Assembly: GCA_900544205.1 (NCBI GenBank)
Contig: UQUG01000041.1
Coordinates: forward strand, 1 to 16,750
Direction of reading: 5' to 3'
From: an uncultured Collinsella sp.
GTDB taxonomy: Bacteria > Actinomycetota > Coriobacteriia > Coriobacteriales > Coriobacteriaceae
DNA: 16,750 nt
Shown here: piece by piece, positions 7,594-15,446 of the stretch
Position numbering within the stretch: position 1 is the first letter of the stretch
Layout of the letters: every line of letters starts with the position of its first letter
The notes under the pieces: model-generated
Seen by the model: only the letters and a program-made list of their open reading frames with translations
Databases searched by the model: none
Told to the model about the DNA's origin: nothing
Position numbers and translations under genes: made by a program

Positions 7594-8469
7594 TCATTTT
7601 CCGAGCCAGTTTTTGAACCACCACTCCATGGAGCGGCTCATCTCGGCCATAAAGGGACTCGTGTGCTTGCGGGTATAGATGTCCACGACGCGCTCCCCCG
7701 CCTCGCGGGCATGCGGACGGAACATCGCGTCCATCTCGGCCACCTGCGCGTCCATGGTCGCGGCATCCGCGCGGCAGTAGCGCTCCTCGTGCACCAGGTT
7801 CACCACGGGATGCGCGATTGCCGGACGCTCCTTACGGGGCGTGCCGATGATGAGCATCGATAGCGGCATGGTATAGGGCGGCAGATCGAGCAGCTCGGCG
7901 ACTTCCTCGGCATTCTCGACGATATCGCCGATGTAGCAGCTCCCCAGCCCCAGGGCCTCGGCGGCAACCACGGCGTTTTGCGCGGCGATCACGGCATCCT
8001 GCGCCGCGATGGCAAAGTCGCCCAAACCCGGCGCGCGGCGGGGTGCCTTGCCCGTGCGCTCGACAAACTCGGGCTCAAAGCAGCCCATGTGCTCAAACAG
8101 ATCGATCCACTTGGCATAATCGACCACAAATATGAGTGCCCAGGGCGCCTTGGCAATCATGGGCTGGTGGTCGCACAGGTCGGCCAGGCGGTCGAGCGTA
8201 GCCTGCTCGCGGATGCTCACGATGGAATACATCATCATGGCGCCTGCCGACGGCGCACGGCTCGCCGCGTGCAGAATCGCCGCCCGCTGCTCGTCGGTCA
8301 CCGCCACGGGACGGTCGTCGTCATCGCGCGCAAAGGCACGCGTGGACGAGCGGTGCTCCAAGATGTCCAGCACAGCGTTACCCGTAGTCTCGACCGGATA
8401 ACCGTTCGCATCCACGCCCGCAGCTCCGTCGCAGCACTCGGCACCCGTCATACAAACCTGCTCGCCCAT
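7594..8469 (-). CDS. Nitroreductase-family FMN oxidoreductase
   Basis: A 291-residue member of the nitroreductase family: FMN-dependent, NAD(P)H-using cytoplasmic enzymes that reduce nitro compounds, quinones or flavins. The ATG has GAGGA about 8 bases upstream. FMN-phosphate binding residues are visible in the pattern R40-S-S-T-R44. SRAPSAGAMMMYSIVSI at ~70-86, AIAAQDAVIAAQNAVVAAEA at ~153-172, GLGSCYIGDIVEN at 174-186 and MLIIGTPRKERP at 205-216 follow the family order. The protein has a ~30-residue N-terminal extension with C6, C12 and C13, and a C-terminal tail of ~60 residues ending in an aromatic-rich run (MEWWFKNWLGK). It is monocistronic and divergent from the LTA-synthase-like gene. 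The substrate cannot be read from the sequence. Confidence 0.9.
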   Translation of the reverse strand: MGEQVCMTGAECCDGAAGVDANGYPVETTGNAVLDILEHRSSTRAFARDDDDRPVAVTDEQRAAILHAASRAPSAGAMMMYSIVSIREQATLDRLADLCDHQPMIAKAPWALIFVVDYAKWIDLFEHMGCFEPEFVERTGKAPRRAPGLGDFAIAAQDAVIAAQNAVVAAEALGLGSCYIGDIVENAEEVAELLDLPPYTMPLSMLIIGTPRKERPAIAHPVVNLVHEERYCRADAATMDAQVAEMDAMFRPHAREAGERVVDIYTRKHTSPFMAEMSRSMEWWFKNWLGK

Positions 8470-8683
8470 AGCTCTATCCTCGCCAATTCTTTAAGAAGCC
8501 TTTACGTTTCCGTGTAATTCCCGTCCATTATCGCGCAGGTCGCCACTACATTGCGCCACACCGCCACACGCGCGCGTTAATATGGCTGGTTGTTGTGCGC
8601 AGCCACCAATTGCAACGCATATCTTGGTAACAATCGGGTAAACCCCCGCTTTCGTAGGTTTTAAGTTTGTGAGGAGTCTCAGC
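8470..8683. other. Divergent intergenic region, nitroreductase / LTA-synthase-like gene
   Basis: These 214 bases must hold promoters for both flanking genes. A GGAG ribosome binding site lies at 8672-8675 for the rightward gene. Candidate -10-like runs such as TAATAT (8578-8583) occur, but no convincing -35/-10 pair stands out for either direction. A short TGGCTG/CAGCCA inverted repeat (about 8583-8604) is the only dyad seen. Confidence 0.4.
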
Positions 8684-10984
8684 ATGTTCGCTGCCGCCAT
8701 CTCGCTCGTCGGTCTTGCGGCGACCGTCTACCTTGTTTTGCGCGAGGCCAAGGCCATTCGCGCTCAGTCGGGCACCGTTGCCAAAAGCGCTTTTGGGTGG
8801 AGCGTCGCCTTCGGCCTGTTCCAGCTCTTTTTGACCATTTGGGGCGCTATTGGCCTCGTCGCGCAGAACGAGCCGCTCGCCTTCGTGATGCTCATCCTGA
8901 CCAACGCCATCCTCACCGGCTGCGCTTGGGCCAGCATCGCCCGCGACCGCATCGCCCCGCGTGTCTTTGCGTTCGCCGGGCCCGACGCCCCCGCCCCCAC
9001 CGGCAAGCTCGCCCGCCTGCGCGGCGCCTTTGTGGGCAAACCGCTCGTCGCCGCCGTCTTGTGCCTGTTGCTCGCCGGCGTCTTTGCGCTGCTAGGCATG
9101 GAGGTATCGTCCAACCACGACTTTACCTGGGTCTACCCCCTGTGCATCCTGCTCGAGTGGGCCATCATCACCACGCTCATGGTCGGCCTGTTCTTCCTGT
9201 TCCAGCGCCACGGCGCAGCTCCCGCGGTCCTGGCCTTTGCCCTCTTTGTCCTGGGCATTGCCGAGTTCTTCGTCATCACGTTTAAATCCATGCCCATCCA
9301 GCCGGGCGACCTTTCGGCCATCTCCACCGCCGCCGCGGTCGCCGGCACCGGCTACACCTTCTCGATCTCACTGTTCTGCGTGCTGTCCATGGGCTTTACC
9401 GCCATCGCCATGCTGCTGTGCGAGTACGCCGGCCTGGTGGCACCGCACCGTCAGAAGGGCGCCGCCAACGCCAAGCGCATGCTGCTCACCAACCTGCTCG
9501 TGGCGGTGCTGTGCCTGGGCGGCGTGACCGCACACGTCACGCTCATCGACTACTACAACACCCTCGGCATCACCGTCTACACCTGGCGCCCGCTCGAGAG
9601 CTACTGGCGTGAGGGCTATCTGCCCGCTTTCATTAGCGCAGCGCAGTCCATCAAGCCGCCCAAACCCGCCGACTACTCCGTCGACGATGCCAAGGCCACG
9701 CTCAAAAAGTACGCCAAGGCCTACGACAAGTCCGACGCAGCCAAGAGCGACGAGCGCGCCGCCGCAAAGGAGCAGTTCGATAGCGAGAAGCCCACGGTCA
9801 TCGCCATCATGAACGAGACCTTCTCGGATCTTTCGATCTACCAGAACATGCGCGCCGGCTACGAGGGCCCGCAGTACTTTAAGAACCTGTCCAACTGCCT
9901 CAGCCGCGGCAAGCTCTACGTGAGCGCCTACGGCGGCGGCACCGCCAATACCGAGTTTGAGTTTATGACCGGCAACTCCATGGCCAACTTGGGCTCGGGC
10001 GTGTACCCCTACACCATCTACAACATGGAAACGACCGGGAACCTGGCAGAGCAGTTCAAGTCGCTCGGATATTCCACCACGGCCATGCACCCCAACCACG
10101 CAACTAACTGGAACCGCGAGAACGTGTACAAGGACTTTGGCTTTGACCGGTTCCTGTCTATCAACGACTTCCAGGGAGCCGACACCCTGCGCGGTATGGT
10201 GACCGACCAGGCTACCTACGACAAGATTCTTGAGCTGCTCGACCAGAACGCCGATCCGCAGTTTATCTTCGACGTGACCATGCAGAACCACTCGGGCTAC
10301 GACACGGGCCTGCTGCCGGCCGACAAGCAGATGCACCTGAACATCGACACGACCGACCTGGACACCAAGACCGTCGAGGACGGCACGCTCTCCGATGTTG
10401 ACGAGTACGTCTCGTGCATCGAGCAGTCCGATCAGGCGCTGCGCTACTTCCTCAACGCCTTGAGCAAGCTCGACCGCAAGGTAGTCGTGGTGTTCTGGGG
10501 CGACCACCAGCCGTTCTTCCCGTCCAAGTTCAACGATAAGTGGTTTACCGGCGAGGACGACGCCACGCATCAGGAGCGTCTGTGGCAGACCGACTACATC
10601 ATCTGGGCCAACTACGACGTTGCCGGTTGCAACCAGACGAGCGAGGTCGACGACCTGTCCACCAACTACCTGTCCACCCAGCTGATGCAGCTGATCGGCG
10701 CACCGCTGACCGACTACCAGAAAGCGCACATGACGCTGCGCGAGTCGCTGCCCGCCATCAACTCGGTCGGCTACGAGGACGCCAGCCTGCGCTGGGCGCT
10801 CTCCTCCAACGTCACCGGTGACGACGCCGCCGCAGCAGCCGCCACCAAGGCGCGCGAGGATTACGCCAAGATGCAGTACTACGAGATGTTCCGCGATGGC
10901 AAGAACGTCTATACGGAGCACTTCCAGACCGAGGCCAACGAGACCGACCCCAACCTGGCACCGGGTACGACCAAGATCAAGTAA
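8684..10984 (+). CDS. LTA-synthase-family membrane phosphoglycerol transferase (sulfatase fold)
   Basis: A 766-residue membrane enzyme of the LtaS/MdoB superfamily, which transfers glycerol-phosphate units onto an extracellular acceptor such as lipoteichoic acid. The ATG at 8684 is used because GGAG lies 8 bases upstream; the upstream in-frame GTG at 8669 overlaps that site. About seven hydrophobic segments occupy residues ~1-300. The extracellular sulfatase-like domain (~370-700) shows MNETFSDLS (376-384, metal-binding Glu), GGGTANTEFEFMTGNSM (417-433, T420 as probable nucleophile), HPNH (469-472), MQNHSGYD (533-540) and FWGDHQPFF (604-612, metal-binding Asp-His). The order matches LtaS. A ~60-residue charged linker (331-370) is rich in Lys, Asp and Ala. 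The gene stands alone and its stop is followed by the module at 11003-11100. The exact polymer made is unknown. Confidence 0.9.
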   Translation: MFAAAISLVGLAATVYLVLREAKAIRAQSGTVAKSAFGWSVAFGLFQLFLTIWGAIGLVAQNEPLAFVMLILTNAILTGCAWASIARDRIAPRVFAFAGPDAPAPTGKLARLRGAFVGKPLVAAVLCLLLAGVFALLGMEVSSNHDFTWVYPLCILLEWAIITTLMVGLFFLFQRHGAAPAVLAFALFVLGIAEFFVITFKSMPIQPGDLSAISTAAAVAGTGYTFSISLFCVLSMGFTAIAMLLCEYAGLVAPHRQKGAANAKRMLLTNLLVAVLCLGGVTAHVTLIDYYNTLGITVYTWRPLESYWREGYLPAFISAAQSIKPPKPADYSVDDAKATLKKYAKAYDKSDAAKSDERAAAKEQFDSEKPTVIAIMNETFSDLSIYQNMRAGYEGPQYFKNLSNCLSRGKLYVSAYGGGTANTEFEFMTGNSMANLGSGVYPYTIYNMETTGNLAEQFKSLGYSTTAMHPNHATNWNRENVYKDFGFDRFLSINDFQGADTLRGMVTDQATYDKILELLDQNADPQFIFDVTMQNHSGYDTGLLPADKQMHLNIDTTDLDTKTVEDGTLSDVDEYVSCIEQSDQALRYFLNALSKLDRKVVVVFWGDHQPFFPSKFNDKWFTGEDDATHQERLWQTDYIIWANYDVAGCNQTSEVDDLSTNYLSTQLMQLIGAPLTDYQKAHMTLRESLPAINSVGYEDASLRWALSSNVTGDDAAAAAATKAREDYAKMQYYEMFRDGKNVYTEHFQTEANETDPNLAPGTTKIK

Positions 10985-11002
10985 CGACTAGCTGCGAGTT
11001 CA

Positions 11003-11100
11003 TAACTGAAACGTCTGTCCGGGCGGAGGCATGTAAGGTTCCCTGCTCGGACAGTCCTGCGCAAGACGGAGGCCACGTTATGTGGCCTTCTTTGTTTGCG
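11003..11100 (-). repeat. Copy 1 of a ~100-base structured module (3' of the LTA-synthase-like gene)
   Basis: Read on the minus strand, 11099-11038 matches 15996-16056 at about 55 of 62 aligned positions, and looser similarity continues to GACGTTTCA in both copies. A 9-bp stem GGAGGCCAC/GTGGCCTTC (11068-11076 with 11082-11090) followed on the plus strand by TTTGTTT would serve as an intrinsic terminator for the LTA-synthase-like transcript. Upstream, CTGTCCGGGC (11015-11024) pairs with GCTCGGACAG (11045-11054). The module begins about 20 bases after the stop codon and abuts a repeat unit at 11098. Confidence 0.75.
11068..11097 (+). terminator. Probable intrinsic terminator of the LTA-synthase-like gene
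   Basis: A 9-bp stem (one G-T pair) with loop GTTAT is followed by TTTGTTT on the plus strand, 83 bases after the stop codon. It forms the distal hairpin of the repeated module described at 11003-11100. Confidence 0.65.
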
Positions 11101-11147
11101 GAAAGTGTGTCCCGGAATTCTTGTCTGGAATGGGATGCAGTTTCCGC
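11098..11147. repeat. Solitary two-arm repeat unit, same family as the array at 15447-15916
   Basis: The arms GCGGAAAGTGTGTCCC (11098-11113) and TGGGATGCAGTTTCCGC (11131-11147) are inverted relative to each other with a 17-base loop. Sequence, arm length and spacing match the units of the large array. It directly abuts the structured module at 11003-11100, as the array lies next to the second copy of that module. Confidence 0.8.
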
Positions 11148-11169
11148 TTGCGGAGTCTCCACTCAACAG

Positions 11170-11208
11170 AAAACCCGGGTGGCCTGTTTTTTGGCTACCC
11201 GGGTTTTT
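11170..11208. terminator. Bidirectional intrinsic terminator
   Basis: AAAACCCGGGTGGCC (11170-11184) pairs with GGCTACCCGGGTTTT (11193-11207) around a T-rich 8-base loop. T-runs follow the stem on the plus strand, and AAAA/TTTT flanks serve the minus strand. It separates the convergent LTA-synthase-like gene and surface-protein gene, whose stop lies 27 bases beyond. Confidence 0.85.
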
Positions 11209-11234
11209 GGGTTGTCGATATGTTCGACTGGCTA

Positions 11235-14200
11235 CTAGTGGGTCTTGCGGCGCTTGATTAGCATGATGAGGGCTATCACTACGAGCGTTGCTCCCGCTGC
11301 TGCTGCGGTGGCGACTAGGGCGAATGTTTGGTCGCCGGTGTTTACGAGGTTCTTCGCTGTGGTCGTAGTCTTGACCTTGGTGTCGGTCTTAGCTCCGTTG
11401 TCGGACTTGGGCTTGTCCGGGTTCGTCGGGGTCTCAGGAGTCTCGAGGTCCTTTGAGCCTTCGGAATCGGTTGGGCCGGCGGTGTTTACCAGCGTATGGT
11501 CCAGGAACTTCTTGGCGCCCGCACTTGCCTGTGAGAACAGGCGGCGCGTGCGGATCGGGGTGGCGTTCACCGTTGTGGGCGCCGTCTCCTCGGCCTCGAT
11601 ATTCACGAGCGTCGTGCCGGTGTCGAGGCCCACGTCGTTGTATCCCACGTGGCAGTAATACTGCGCACCGTCATCGTCTGCGGTCAGGTCAATCTCGAGC
11701 TTTGAGGCCGTTCCAGCCGCGAGGTTGCCATCGGCACCCACGAGCTTAAACTCTGTCTCGCCGCGGCCCTTGCGGTACCACATATAGGTCGGTGCCAGCC
11801 CTGTTTCGCTATCGTCGGCACCGAGTTGCTTCACATGGCCAATCGCCGAGAGCGTCAGGTGGCTTCCCGCCGTGCGCTCAACCGAAGAGTCGTATCCAAG
11901 ATCCGACCCCTCCGCAGCATCCGCCGCAGGTCCGCTCACGGTCATCGTCATGCCATCGGGCATGGTCTTGACCGTGATGATTGCCGAGCGAATACCTGTT
12001 TCGGTCGTGGATCCATTCTTAACGGCGGCGATGGCGAATCGATACTCCGTATTGGGCTGCAGCCCATCCCACTTGAGCGAGGTCTGCGTGTTGTCGGCAA
12101 TCTTCCAGCTATTGACGACCGCATCCGCCGCATTGCTCTGCAGCATGCCCACGCCGTAGCTAAAGCCACTCTTGTTTGCGAGTACATCGTCCCAGCTAAA
12201 CGTAACGCTGGTCGAATCGACGGCGTTTGCCGTAAAGCCCGTCACGGCCGGCGCGTCGGGCATCTCGACGTCCTTAACGTCATAGCCCACGATCCAGAAC
12301 TGGTCGGTGTCCTTGGTGCCGAGCTTGTCGCCCGAGTCTGCCTCGAACTTGTCGACATCCACCGCGTTGACGCCCAGACGCCACACAAAACCGTACTTGC
12401 CCTGCGCGGCCTCGGGCAGGTTGTCGACGGTGCCGCCGTATTCGGTCGATTCACTCGAGGAGTTACCCGTAGTAAAGCCGGCGTTGGCACCAAAGCACAG
12501 GCCGCCAAACAACTCGTGCTTTGCGAGCTTCGCGCCCATGACAACGCTGCCGTTCAGCGTCAAGCCGAGCTCGAGCTCCTGCTCCTTGCCCTCCTCGACT
12601 TCGATGGTCTGCTCAATGCTCGCCCCCGACTGCGCGGCGGCGCCGTTAAACCCATCGTGCGTGTAGGCGCGCGTTACGCCAGGCTTGCCCAGGCCAAAGG
12701 AATCCCCAACGGGAGTCTCGCCGTTGAGCGTCGTTTGATAGGTTCCGGGTTCTCCCGACCGGTTGGTCAAAAAGTAGCTGAGCGGCGTCATATTGTGCTG
12801 TTTGGCAATGCGGTCATAGGCCTCGACATTAACGACCGAGGTCTGCGCGCCGAGCGACACGGGCGCCGCCATCACGCCCTTGCCACCAGTTTCCTCATTT
12901 TCGATCTCATACTCGTAATAGACCATCGGAATCGTGTAGAGCACGGCCTTGTCACCCTCGCCGGCATGCGACTCATAGCTTACGCTTGCGCTGACCGTGC
13001 GCTCGCTCCGGTAGTCATAGCATCCCTCGGCGGCAAAATCGACTGAAGCATTCATCGCGACCAGGGGCGGACCGGTCTGCACCTCGACGGCAACGCCCAA
13101 CTCGGCGCCAATGGTATAGCCCTGGGATGTCCCCGTGCCCTTTTCCTCTCCGTATGACGTGCCGCCCAACACCAGATAGCCGTATGCCTGCTCCAGATCC
13201 TCAACATAGGGCGCATCCTGCAGCACGGCAAGCACGCGCGGGTTGGTATAGACCTTGTAGCGGTCCTTGTACGTGGTCTTGACGCTGTCGTTGTCGACAT
13301 CGGGCAGCGCGAGCGAGATAAATGTGCCGTAGGTAGTGCCGCGACGGTTGCTCTCGCTAATCACCTGCTCCTCGCCGCGGCGCACCTTTCCGTTCTCGTC
13401 GAGCGAAAAATGCGAGGCGGTCATCCAATAGTAGTCATCGTTCTTGCGCAGGTCCTCGTCGCGGTGCTTGCCCACCACAGCGATAAAGCTCTCGTTATAG
13501 CGGTCCGAACCCGAGACGCTGCCCGCCTTGACGTCGCTGATCCACACCTGCTCTATACCCTTGTGGTCATGCTTGTTGCTGCTGTTGTATTGCTGACCGC
13601 TCATGCTCATGGTTCCGACCATGGACCCCAAGCCCTGAGCCCCGCTCTGTGCCGTGTTGCAGGCAAAGTCGCGGAACACATCGCCGCCCACGAGCACCTC
13701 GTCGACCGCCAGCTGCTCGGACAGGCCGTCAAGGTTGGCAGTGGCAAGGGCAATAGGCGCCAAGGTGCACGGATAGCGCTTATCCTGAGCGCTATCCTTC
13801 CATGCGCTGTTGGGCACATGCATCAGCCCATAGGAGGCGAGGAGCCCGTCTCTGTATTCCTTGCAATCGGAAAGCTTGAACTCGCCAGACTCCGAGTCAA
13901 AATACGCGTAGCGGTACAGCGCGCCGTACAGCCCCTTGCTGCCGTCAGAAGCGCCGTAATCAAAAGCGCTGCGTTGCCAGTCATAGCCCGCAAGAATAAG
14001 GCCCGTGACGGTTTCACCCGTCTTCTTTCCTTCTTCATCGTAGGCGGCAAACGTGCCGAACGTCGCATTCGCAGCGACCATGGTCTTGCCGTTCGCGGAG
14101 AGGGAGATTGCGCCCGCGTCGCCCAGAGCATCGACATGGACGAGCGCACCCTTGGATGCATCCCACGAAAACAGCTCGCAATGCGTCGACTTATCAATAT

Positions 14201-15323
14201 TCTTCTTGCCGTAGGGTGCCGAGACCACGATGGCGAGGTCATCGCAAAAATCGCGATCGAGGTCGCCGGCCGCTAGCGAAACGACAGGAGCTGACTGAAG
14301 CTGCGTCCAGGAGTCGTTCCCGCCCTTGTTGTGCGTGGTGTAGTCCGTGGCGTTACCGGCATCGATCTTGACGACGCTTTGCTTCCAGTTGCCACCCTCC
14401 AAGTCATACATGTCGACTACAGCCTTGCGCACGCCGTTCTCGTCGACATAGCAGCCCGCGTAGACAAAAAGCTCGTCGACGCCGTCGCCATCGACATCGC
14501 CCGCCTCGACATCAAAGACGGCGTCGTGCTCTTGCAGGTAACCGGCATCCAGGTACTTAAAACGGCCTTCGTACATCATATTAGTGTTGACCGTCACCGG
14601 CAGGTGTGTGTCGAGAGTGCGCGTACGCCCGTTGCTAAACGAGTAGAGGACCAGCTCAACCTTTCCGGCGTATGACTTGCCGTCAATCGTCGTGGAGGAA
14701 CTGTCGCCGTAGGCACGGAGCTCGGCAACGCGGCTCTTTTTGCCCGTGCTGGCGTCGCTGCAGAACTCAACACTCGTGGCGTGAATGCCCGAGAAACCGT
14801 TGTTGTCGTTGGCGAGTACTGTTGAGGACTCATTGTTGCTTAGGTACGACCAGGTGCCGCCACCGTAGTCGCTATGCTTGTAGAGATCGCTGTTCGTATC
14901 GAAGTTGTTGACGTTTTGCCAGAACTTTGCGGCGCCCCACACACTTCCATAGCCATCGGTGAGTTTGCTGCTGCCGCCAATGTCACCGCGCTCGACGTTC
15001 TCGAGCTTGTCGCGCAGAGTGTAGCGATTGCCATGGCTACCGTTAGCTGCCATATAGACCTCGCTGCGCGTGGCAAACGTCGTGGGGGTATCAGTGGAAT
15101 AGGGGCCAACGGTATCGGCCGGAATGTCCTCGCTCGTGCCCAGACCCAGGGCTTGATAATCCTGCTCGGTCATATCGGTGATTGCGGGCGCGTCTGCCGC
15201 CTGGGCAACCTGGGGCGTGGCCGTGAAGCAGGCGACGCTCGTGGCGATCAACGCAGCAAGCGCCGCCGTCCCAACAAGCGGGATTTTCGACAGCCTACGG
15301 ATACGGGGGTGTGGAACGTACAT
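11235..15323 (-). CDS. Large wall-anchored surface protein with FG-GAP-like, FN3 and Ig-like regions
   Basis: A 1362-residue secreted protein. The ATG at 15323 has GCGAGG upstream; the in-frame ATG at 15359 lacks a good site. A Sec signal peptide (RIRRLSK, hydrophobic core, AQA at 40-42) is followed by a long ectodomain. FG-GAP-like calcium-binding runs occur at ~274-290 (DVDGDGVDE), ~352-368 (DLDRDFCDD) and ~672-680 (DVDNDS), suggesting a beta-propeller. Two beta-rich stretches with alternating polar and hydrophobic residues lie at ~738-808 and ~900-990. An FN3-like domain (~1022-1119, LQPNTEYRFAIAAV) and an Ig-like domain (~1125-1243, DDGAQYYCHVGY) follow. A Thr/Pro/Lys-rich stalk leads to NLVNTGD, a membrane segment and KRRKTH: an LPXTG-like sortase signal with Val in place of Pro. 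It probably binds a host or bacterial ligand; the function is not known to me. Confidence 0.88.
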   Translation of the reverse strand: MYVPHPRIRRLSKIPLVGTAALAALIATSVACFTATPQVAQAADAPAITDMTEQDYQALGLGTSEDIPADTVGPYSTDTPTTFATRSEVYMAANGSHGNRYTLRDKLENVERGDIGGSSKLTDGYGSVWGAAKFWQNVNNFDTNSDLYKHSDYGGGTWSYLSNNESSTVLANDNNGFSGIHATSVEFCSDASTGKKSRVAELRAYGDSSSTTIDGKSYAGKVELVLYSFSNGRTRTLDTHLPVTVNTNMMYEGRFKYLDAGYLQEHDAVFDVEAGDVDGDGVDELFVYAGCYVDENGVRKAVVDMYDLEGGNWKQSVVKIDAGNATDYTTHNKGGNDSWTQLQSAPVVSLAAGDLDRDFCDDLAIVVSAPYGKKNIDKSTHCELFSWDASKGALVHVDALGDAGAISLSANGKTMVAANATFGTFAAYDEEGKKTGETVTGLILAGYDWQRSAFDYGASDGSKGLYGALYRYAYFDSESGEFKLSDCKEYRDGLLASYGLMHVPNSAWKDSAQDKRYPCTLAPIALATANLDGLSEQLAVDEVLVGGDVFRDFACNTAQSGAQGLGSMVGTMSMSGQQYNSSNKHDHKGIEQVWISDVKAGSVSGSDRYNESFIAVVGKHRDEDLRKNDDYYWMTASHFSLDENGKVRRGEEQVISESNRRGTTYGTFISLALPDVDNDSVKTTYKDRYKVYTNPRVLAVLQDAPYVEDLEQAYGYLVLGGTSYGEEKGTGTSQGYTIGAELGVAVEVQTGPPLVAMNASVDFAAEGCYDYRSERTVSASVSYESHAGEGDKAVLYTIPMVYYEYEIENEETGGKGVMAAPVSLGAQTSVVNVEAYDRIAKQHNMTPLSYFLTNRSGEPGTYQTTLNGETPVGDSFGLGKPGVTRAYTHDGFNGAAAQSGASIEQTIEVEEGKEQELELGLTLNGSVVMGAKLAKHELFGGLCFGANAGFTTGNSSSESTEYGGTVDNLPEAAQGKYGFVWRLGVNAVDVDKFEADSGDKLGTKDTDQFWIVGYDVKDVEMPDAPAVTGFTANAVDSTSVTFSWDDVLANKSGFSYGVGMLQSNAADAVVNSWKIADNTQTSLKWDGLQPNTEYRFAIAAVKNGSTTETGIRSAIITVKTMPDGMTMTVSGPAADAAEGSDLGYDSSVERTAGSHLTLSAIGHVKQLGADDSETGLAPTYMWYRKGRGETEFKLVGADGNLAAGTASKLEIDLTADDDGAQYYCHVGYNDVGLDTGTTLVNIEAEETAPTTVNATPIRTRRLFSQASAGAKKFLDHTLVNTAGPTDSEGSKDLETPETPTNPDKPKSDNGAKTDTKVKTTTTAKNLVNTGDQTFALVATAAAAGATLVVIALIMLIKRRKTH

Positions 15324-15354
15324 GAGGGACCTCGCTTTATTCGAGTGGAGTTGA

Positions 15355-15432
15355 CTCATTTTTGCAAATGATACGTCCGATGCCCGATATCACGTGTCTC
15401 ATTTTCGCCAACGGCGTGTCTCATTTTTGAGA
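15355..15432 (-). promoter_or_regulatory. Three phased CTCATTTT boxes upstream of the surface-protein gene
   Basis: CTCATTTT begins at 15355, 15398 and 15420; the last two are part of a longer repeat GTGTCTCATTTTYG. The spacings are 43 and 22 bases, i.e. multiples of about 21.5 (two helical turns). On the minus strand these are AAAATGAG boxes 32-104 bases before the start codon, where a promoter or operator is expected. A short TCTCA/TGAGA dyad (15419-15432) overlaps the last box. Clear -35/-10 elements were not identified. Confidence 0.4.
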
Positions 15433-15446
15433 ATCCGAGATGCCGC

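Noticed and set aside
9368..10921. 517-codon minus-strand open frame opposite the LTA-synthase-like gene
   Set aside because: It is a shadow of a well-supported gene with complete catalytic motifs on the plus strand.
11003..11100. RNase P RNA or tmRNA fragment, suggested by the GTCCGGGC run
   Set aside because: Only one short motif matches; the rest of the conserved core is missing and the sequence recurs as a repeat module.
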